Below are positions 6,284 to 11,183 of a stretch of DNA of 11,183 bases, piece after piece (the first letter of the stretch is position 1; each line of letters starts with the position of its first letter). Source of the DNA: CANLWN01 sp039815505 (lineage in GTDB: Bacteria; Bacteroidota; Bacteroidia; Flavobacteriales; Flavobacteriaceae). The notes under the pieces were generated by a model, which saw only the letters and a program-made list of their open reading frames with translations, did no database searches and was not told the DNA's origin. Both the position numbers and the translations under genes were made by a program. The stretch is taken from NCBI GenBank assembly GCA_039815505.1, contig JBCBZE010000085.1, positions 1-11,183 of the forward strand. The letters are read 5' to 3'.

Positions 6284-6841
6284 CTAGTCAAAAATTAGAC
6301 GAAACACGCTTCTTTTATCGTTTTCTATTTCCATAAGCTCAAGCTCATATTGAATGGTATTGATAATACTCAGGTATTTCTCGCCAATTTGATCGATTAC
6401 CCCATTGTTCAACTTATAACTTGTTTTCTTATTTACCACTCTATTGGCAATTCTTGCCGCCTCTATGAGGTAATCCCTTTTTTTTATACACTTGGTTTTC
6501 TCATGGGAAAGGGGGTTCAAAAAACCATCACAGAGTTTGGTGTAATTAATGATATGAATGGTCTGGTTGACATTGGGCAGTTTACTTACCGCCAAAAGGT
6601 CGGCTATATTAACTGCGTTTATGGCCAGTACCCTTTTGTTTGTTTCGTTATAGGCCTCCAACAGGGCTTTTGTATACCAAGCTTCCGTGTAAATGGGTAT
6701 TATGATATAATCATCATAGTAGTCACCCACTTGAGGACTAAAATCGGATAAGGTTGGAATCACCGGAGGGGTATCCAACACATTCTGCGACGCCATGTTT
6801 TGCATCATAAAAACCAGGAACATCAGTACCAAATACTTCAT
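6284..6841 (-). CDS. Predicted exported protein 1 of cassette, unknown
   Basis: This encodes 185 aa starting 2 bp after the traN stop codon, so it is probably translationally coupled to traN. The signal peptide (MKYLVLMFLVFMMQNMAS-Q) is cleaved near residue 18. The early mature part is Pro/Asp/Tyr-rich (DTPPVIPTLSDFSPQVGDYYDDY), followed by helical sequence. Two cysteines (about 104 and 118) in TKLCDGFLNP and HEKTKCIKKR could form a disulfide in the periplasm. The C-terminus is a charged helix (LELMEIENDKRSVFRLIFD). No family recognised. Tight linkage to the VirB9-like gene suggests a partner in the periplasmic or outer-membrane part of the apparatus; this is inference. Confidence 0.72.
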   Translation of the reverse strand: MKYLVLMFLVFMMQNMASQNVLDTPPVIPTLSDFSPQVGDYYDDYIIIPIYTEAWYTKALLEAYNETNKRVLAINAVNIADLLAVSKLPNVNQTIHIINYTKLCDGFLNPLSHEKTKCIKKRDYLIEAARIANRVVNKKTSYKLNNGVIDQIGEKYLSIINTIQYELELMEIENDKRSVFRLIFD

Positions 6842-6843
6842 AG

Positions 6844-7698
6844 CTACAGGGCTTGTGGATAAATTAATTTCTTTCTGGGTACGATGACCCTAGCGGACCT
6901 ACCTCCTTTTTGTTCAAGGATATCAATATGTAGATCTTCATTTTTGTTAGGGGTAAACTTATCAAAGATCATAACCATCGTTTTACGGTTAAATCCTTTT
7001 AGTTTACTGATCTCGTCTATAATGTGTATGGGTTCAATAACGCGCTCCTGATAGATATAATCCGGACTTATCTTTTTTCTGAGTTTTAATCGGAACAATA
7101 TTTGGGCAATATCCAAATCTATGGCAGAGCCGTTTGCTATGCTGATCCTTAGGGCCATAAAATCCTTTTCGTAGAAAACACCGGTGACATTGATACCAAA
7201 ATCTTCATTGGAATTCCTGAGGTTTGCATTGGGTCTGGCAAATAATAATCGATCGGCAAACCCCTGTATTTCCGCCTCTCTTTCCTGTACCTCTAGGAGT
7301 TCCTCCCTAGTTTTTTGTATATACTCCCCAACTCCCTTAATCCGATAAGAGAGTTGTCTTACATCCCTATTATATCGGATGGGAATAGAATGATACTCCC
7401 CATTTTTGGTAATAACGGTAAGGTTGGTTTCCTGACTAATAGGTTTACCGACATCATCTCCCGTATGCCTAATTTTGATTATGGTTTGAACAGAGTCCGC
7501 TATAAAATAAGGGGAGCCCAAATCTACATATGTAATTTCCCGATTAAAGATCAAATGCGTTGTTTTGATATCGGATACAAATACCATTTTTGCCGATTTT
7601 ACTTCTTCCATACTTGACCCTTGTCCATTTTGCTGGGCATTGGTTGGTTTCCCTATTAGAAGTAGAAATATTGTGGGTATTATCGTTACACTTTTCAT
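6844..7698 (-). CDS. traN: Conjugative transfer protein TraN (DUF4138, VirB9-like)
   Basis: This encodes 284 aa, within the family's normal size. A signal peptide (cleavage near TNA-QQ, residue 21) leads into the characteristic N-terminal pattern KTTHLIFNREITYVDLGS (45-62), the feature by which DUF4138/TraN proteins are easily recognised. A beta-rich N-terminal domain runs to about 108, a helical linker to about 150 (REELLEVQEREAEIQGFADR), and a beta-rich C-terminal domain to the end, which carries FNRKTMVMIFDKF and RSARVIVPRKKL. In MPF_B systems TraN is the periplasmic VirB9-like partner of TraM in the core complex. The gene begins 11 bp after traG. Position between the ATPase and an exported-protein cassette is unlike CTnDOT, where traN directly follows traM. 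Confidence 0.9.
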   Translation of the reverse strand: MKSVTIIPTIFLLLIGKPTNAQQNGQGSSMEEVKSAKMVFVSDIKTTHLIFNREITYVDLGSPYFIADSVQTIIKIRHTGDDVGKPISQETNLTVITKNGEYHSIPIRYNRDVRQLSYRIKGVGEYIQKTREELLEVQEREAEIQGFADRLLFARPNANLRNSNEDFGINVTGVFYEKDFMALRISIANGSAIDLDIAQILFRLKLRKKISPDYIYQERVIEPIHIIDEISKLKGFNRKTMVMIFDKFTPNKNEDLHIDILEQKGGRSARVIVPRKKLIYPQAL

Positions 7699-7709
7699 TG
7701 TTTTTATAC

Positions 7710-10058
7710 TTAGTTATTGCGTTCTACAAATTCATTAAGTGCCAATTCCATATTTTCATTTTCCTGATATGTCTGAAATATGATTTTGTTCTCATCGGCA
7801 TTGGATGAGTAGCAGGCATAACGTTCCGGCGACACCGTTACCTTGTAGACATTGGAAACGTTCCCGACTTTAATGTATACCTCGCGCTTATCGGTGGAAA
7901 ACAATTTTTCCAAATCGCTCTCACCAAAGGATAGGTACTTGGCAAATTTATCCTTGGAGGCCATTTTTTTCTTGTGGGACAAAAGAATCATCGTATCCGT
8001 ATTGTTAATCATCGCCGGTCCCGCAGCCGTATCCAGAATATCCTCTACATCCTGTGTGGCAATTGCTACTTCGCCATAAAATTTGCGTACTGTTTTATAG
8101 AGGTATTTAATAAATTCGGCCATTTCACCTTTGGAGATGGGTTTCCAGCATTCATCTATAAAAATGGATTTTTTTACGCTTGGCACTTGGCGTATTTTAC
8201 TCATGACCACATCGATACATAGCATGGTCACCAAGGGAAACAAAATAGGATGGTCTTTAATGTTGTCCATTTCAAACACTATAAAGCGTTCCTTCACAAG
8301 GTTTATGGGTCTTCTTGAATTCAAAATTTCCGCAAATTTCCCATCATGAAAATCCTGAAGCGATAGTTTAAAACTAAGCTTGTCAAAATACACCGCTTCT
8401 TCTTTTAATGCTTTGGTTTCGCATACAAACTCAAAGAAGGTAGACATGCATGGAAACACGCTAGGGTCTTTTTTTAACATAGCGTAATAGGCATCCACAT
8501 ACATGGATAAAATTTGCTTTTCTTCCCGTCTATATGCATCATCTCCCTTCCATAAAAACATCATCAAGGATATAATGAACACCTTTTTTTCTACGGTAAT
8601 CTGCTCTTCTCCTAGGTAAAATGGATTAAATTGTAGGGGTTCACCAACATCATAAGTGAAGTATTGCCCCTTGCACAAGCGACATAGTTTCTTATAGGAA
8701 TTACCAATATCGATCATTACGATATGGTGCCCTTGTTCAAAATATTGGCTTGCAATATGATTGATGAGGAAAGATTTTCCCGTACCCGAGGGACCAAAAA
8801 TAAGGCGGTTTCTATTTACGATGAGTCCTCTTTTTACAGGTTCGTCCCATAGATCCAAACGTACCGGTGCCCCATTTTTTCTATCACACAAAAGAATACC
8901 ATCCTTATTGCCTTCATAGTAGCTTTCAAAATTGATCAAGGCAGGAGATTGCTCGGAAACCCCGATAAACTTAAAGTCCTCCGGGAGAAATACAGCGGCC
9001 CCTGGACAATTGTTCAAAAAAACATCGAACAAGGCAAACTTTACATTGTAAGGGGTAATCCCCAATTCCCTAAAAGCATTGTTGATTTCATTTCTATTGA
9101 GTTCCAATCCCGCTTTTGTATCATTCCAAAAAATGAGACTATAATGTTGTTTTATAAACTTTAGTTCTTTTTCCAGTACATCTTCGATGAGTTCATTAAT
9201 ATGGTCATAGGTATGCTTATTCTCTTGGGAAACGACCGCTAAACTTTTGAATTTGTTCATGGTAGATTTTAGCTGACCATATAGTTTTGTTGATTTTTCA
9301 ATATAGATTACCTGATTATAGATATGATTGCAATCCAGCCCCACCGTAACAGGTTGAATAAATGGGATTAGAAAATTTGTTTTGGGTGTTGAAAAATCAC
9401 TATTTCTAACCGTGGTGTCAATAGTAATCGGTAGTTGTTCATTTGAGGTCAAGGCAAAAATTTCCGCATGCTTGCTACCTACTTTTAAGTTCTGGTCCAA
9501 AAAAATATCCGATAATACGGTATCCCCTTCTTTGGACAATGAAAAATAGACACCCAAAAGATCAATGATCTCATCGTTTTTTAACCGATCCACTTCAAAG
9601 TATTCTTCTTTGGTCAAAAAGGACATACTTGCCTCTACCAACTTTAAAAAATCCTCCAAATCTGCCTTATAACTATCGTATAGGGCAGGCTTGGCATGCA
9701 GTGATACCTTGTTCCTAGCATTCTTGGTAAGGATGAGATAACACTCATGGGTTAAGGTGGGTTTTTCATAGAAAAACTGATTATCACTTCTGGATAAAAT
9801 ACTATCCGCTTCCGAAATGCCCTCTTTAATCTGATCTACAAAAAAATAATCTTGTTTTTGTATAATGGTATCTTCGGGCAGGGAACGTATGACCTTATCA
9901 AAAATCTCATTGACATTGTTTAAGGCATTTACATCCAAGGAGTAGATTTGCGGTAGTCTAAGCTTGTAGACCAAGCTTAAGTCACCCTTCTTGGATATTA
10001 GAAAATCCTGTTCTACCGCATAAACCGGTAACACCTTATCTATCGTTGTGCTTTTCAT
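7710..10058 (-). CDS. traG: TraG-family conjugation ATPase (VirB4-like)
   Basis: This encodes 782 aa, slightly shorter than many Bacteroidota TraG proteins (about 800-850). The N-terminal half is the VirB4/CagE-type domain; the C-terminal half is the AAA-like P-loop domain. Walker A is GPSGTGKS at 422-429, Walker B is SIFIDECW at 631-638 with Asp635 and Glu636, and the ATQD segment at 667-670 follows. LDLWDEPVKRGLIVNRNRLIFG leads into the P-loop. No transmembrane segment is apparent, so it is probably a peripheral inner-membrane ATPase powering pilus assembly and substrate transfer. All key nucleotide-binding residues are present, so it is likely active. Despite its name it is the VirB4 homologue, not the VirD4 coupling protein. 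Its start overlaps the traM stop (ATGA), indicating translational coupling. Confidence 0.95.
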   Translation of the reverse strand: MKSTTIDKVLPVYAVEQDFLISKKGDLSLVYKLRLPQIYSLDVNALNNVNEIFDKVIRSLPEDTIIQKQDYFFVDQIKEGISEADSILSRSDNQFFYEKPTLTHECYLILTKNARNKVSLHAKPALYDSYKADLEDFLKLVEASMSFLTKEEYFEVDRLKNDEIIDLLGVYFSLSKEGDTVLSDIFLDQNLKVGSKHAEIFALTSNEQLPITIDTTVRNSDFSTPKTNFLIPFIQPVTVGLDCNHIYNQVIYIEKSTKLYGQLKSTMNKFKSLAVVSQENKHTYDHINELIEDVLEKELKFIKQHYSLIFWNDTKAGLELNRNEINNAFRELGITPYNVKFALFDVFLNNCPGAAVFLPEDFKFIGVSEQSPALINFESYYEGNKDGILLCDRKNGAPVRLDLWDEPVKRGLIVNRNRLIFGPSGTGKSFLINHIASQYFEQGHHIVMIDIGNSYKKLCRLCKGQYFTYDVGEPLQFNPFYLGEEQITVEKKVFIISLMMFLWKGDDAYRREEKQILSMYVDAYYAMLKKDPSVFPCMSTFFEFVCETKALKEEAVYFDKLSFKLSLQDFHDGKFAEILNSRRPINLVKERFIVFEMDNIKDHPILFPLVTMLCIDVVMSKIRQVPSVKKSIFIDECWKPISKGEMAEFIKYLYKTVRKFYGEVAIATQDVEDILDTAAGPAMINNTDTMILLSHKKKMASKDKFAKYLSFGESDLEKLFSTDKREVYIKVGNVSNVYKVTVSPERYACYSSNADENKIIFQTYQENENMELALNEFVERNN

Positions 10059-11140
10059 CTTAGGTTATTTTCGTTAGCTTCTATGTTAATCCACAGATGA
10101 TACTTTCTTGGCATGAAAACCTTTTTCTTGTTGAGTAACTCCTCCAATACTTCATTTATCGTGGACAGCAGGGCAATTCTTCGTATCTCATCGGCCTCAA
10201 CTTCTGTATCTTGCCCACCAAACGTGCTGACCTGTGTGCCTTTTTGTCTCACATAACTGTACACTTCTTTGGCGACTTTGGAAGGAATTTTTGGCCATGT
10301 TTTATTTCCTAAATGAATACCCTCCCTTCCATCAAAATCATAAACGGTGAGGGCCAGGTCATATATTTTTTTGTCGGTCTTATAACTAATGATATTTATT
10401 TGTAACCTGTTCTCGCTGTCAAAGGATGTTTTTCCATAAAGCACTTCATCTTTAGGGATTATCAACTGTTTTTCTTGAATATGTACCGCCTCTTTTAATC
10501 GAATTGCTACCGTACTTCCGGAAACCAATATGCCCTTGTCCACAGTTTCCGCTGCAACCAAATCCAGACCGGGTGGCCTGGAAGACATACCACCCAACCC
10601 CTTAAAGCTGTTTTGCCATACTTTGTTTTCTTCCCACCGGTCCGCTAAGGATGCTGGATAGACGGGCTGTTCCCCTATGGTATCCACATCATCGGGAAAT
10701 TGTCTCCCCGTCATGGAATTTTCGTAGCTTTTGTTCATTAACTCCCTTCTGGCTTGCGCATCCATTTCTTCTTGCATTTCCAATAATAACCGCAGTTCTT
10801 CTGCCGCCTGCTGTTGTTCAATGCTATTCATTTGGGTTATTTGGTCCGTCATGGCACTTTGGTTTACATCTTTAAATGGATTAAAATCGTTGTTTGCGTT
10901 CAATACCCTTAGGCTATCTCGCTTTTTTTTGTTGTTTTGCATTTGGCGTGCTTCAAGGTCATAGCTTTCTTTTTTGGTCAGATGTTTTATCTCCTCCTCG
11001 TTTACATTGGGTGTGGATAAACGCAATCCTTTTTTCTCTGTGCCATCCGATTTAAAAAAGGTCATTTTCGCAAATACCCCAACGGCAAGCACAAAAGCAC
11101 AAAAAATCCCAATGGCTATTACTTTTTTCTTTTTGTCCAT
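10055..11140 (-). CDS. traM: Conjugative transfer protein TraM (VirB10-like)
   Basis: This encodes 361 aa. A short Lys-rich cytoplasmic N-terminus (MDKKKK) precedes one transmembrane helix (about 6-24). A long polar, Gln/Glu-rich region with coiled-coil character spans about 100-140 (EQQQAAEELRLLLEMQEEM). The conserved C-terminal beta domain is recognised by VSGSTVAIRLKEAV (206-219), IIPKDEVLYGKTSF (227-240), RLQINI and LTVYDFDGREGI (264-275). This is the typical TraM/VirB10-like layout that spans from inner membrane to the periplasmic core with TraN. The C-terminal 60 residues carry a charged helix. It is at the upstream end of the window, so the operon promoter and any earlier genes lie outside. 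The stop overlaps the traG start by 4 bp. Confidence 0.9.
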   Translation of the reverse strand: MDKKKKVIAIGIFCAFVLAVGVFAKMTFFKSDGTEKKGLRLSTPNVNEEEIKHLTKKESYDLEARQMQNNKKKRDSLRVLNANNDFNPFKDVNQSAMTDQITQMNSIEQQQAAEELRLLLEMQEEMDAQARRELMNKSYENSMTGRQFPDDVDTIGEQPVYPASLADRWEENKVWQNSFKGLGGMSSRPPGLDLVAAETVDKGILVSGSTVAIRLKEAVHIQEKQLIIPKDEVLYGKTSFDSENRLQINIISYKTDKKIYDLALTVYDFDGREGIHLGNKTWPKIPSKVAKEVYSYVRQKGTQVSTFGGQDTEVEADEIRRIALLSTINEVLEELLNKKKVFMPRKYHLWINIEANENNLR

Positions 11141-11183
11141 AACCTAGTTACTACTGAATTATTTAGATTCCGTTTTTCTTCTA

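Noticed and set aside
6266..6285. Possible intrinsic terminator after cassette protein 1
   Set aside because: Only 5 bp of stem with a 10-base loop and a short T-run; too weak to call.
11141..11183. Possible end of an upstream gene at the right edge
   Set aside because: All three minus-strand frames hold stops here or just inside traM, so which frame belongs to the upstream gene cannot be decided from 43 bases.
1..11183. CRISPR arrays, tRNA/rRNA genes, insertion sequences, attachment sites, oriT
   Set aside because: No spaced repeats, RNA-gene signatures, transposase-like proteins or recognisable integration or transfer-origin sequences were seen.

Overview
The window holds one long minus-strand operon encoding much of a Bacteroidota-type conjugative type IV secretion system (the MPF_B / CTnDOT-like Tra class). 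No convincing gene lies on the plus strand. The proteins recognised are TraM (VirB10-like), the TraG-family ATPase (VirB4-like), TraN (VirB9-like, DUF4138), TraJ (VirB6/TrbL-like), TraF (VirB3-like, DUF4133), TraE (VirB2-like, DUF4134) and TraK (VirB8-like). These families, the AT-rich composition (estimated by eye at about 40% GC) and the A-rich, mostly SD-less sequences before start codons point to a member of the Bacteroidota, most likely Flavobacteriia, carrying an integrative conjugative element or conjugative plasmid. Species, and element versus plasmid, cannot be decided from this window.

Layout in transcription order (from high to low coordinates): traM (11140-10055) overlaps traG (10058-7710) by 4 bp; traN follows (7698-6844). 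Next come five small predicted exported proteins of about 176-203 aa that I do not recognise (6841-3800), interrupted only by a 113-bp gap. The inner-membrane block is traJ (3787-2933), traF (2903-2604) and traE (2567-2223). A 176-bp gap with a strong 20-bp hairpin precedes traK (2046-1423). A bacterial PH-domain membrane protein (1410-967), a short very basic protein (947-543) and a membrane-anchored gene that runs off the left edge (478-1) complete the window.

Inferred division of labour: TraM, TraN and TraK would form the envelope-spanning core and periplasmic bridge. TraJ, TraF and the ATPase TraG would form the inner-membrane translocation platform. TraE is the pilin-like subunit. The five exported proteins would act in the periplasm or at the outer membrane, possibly as pilus-tip/VirB5-like or core-accessory components. 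Relaxase, coupling protein, TraI (DUF4141), TraL, TraO, TraP and TraQ are not recognisable here; some may lie outside the window or be replaced by the unrecognised genes.

The most unusual points are the gene order, which differs from the canonical traE-F-G...I-J-K-L-M-N order, the five-gene exported-protein cassette, a five-copy 9-bp repeat of start codons at the 5' end of the pilin gene, and the hairpin before traK.
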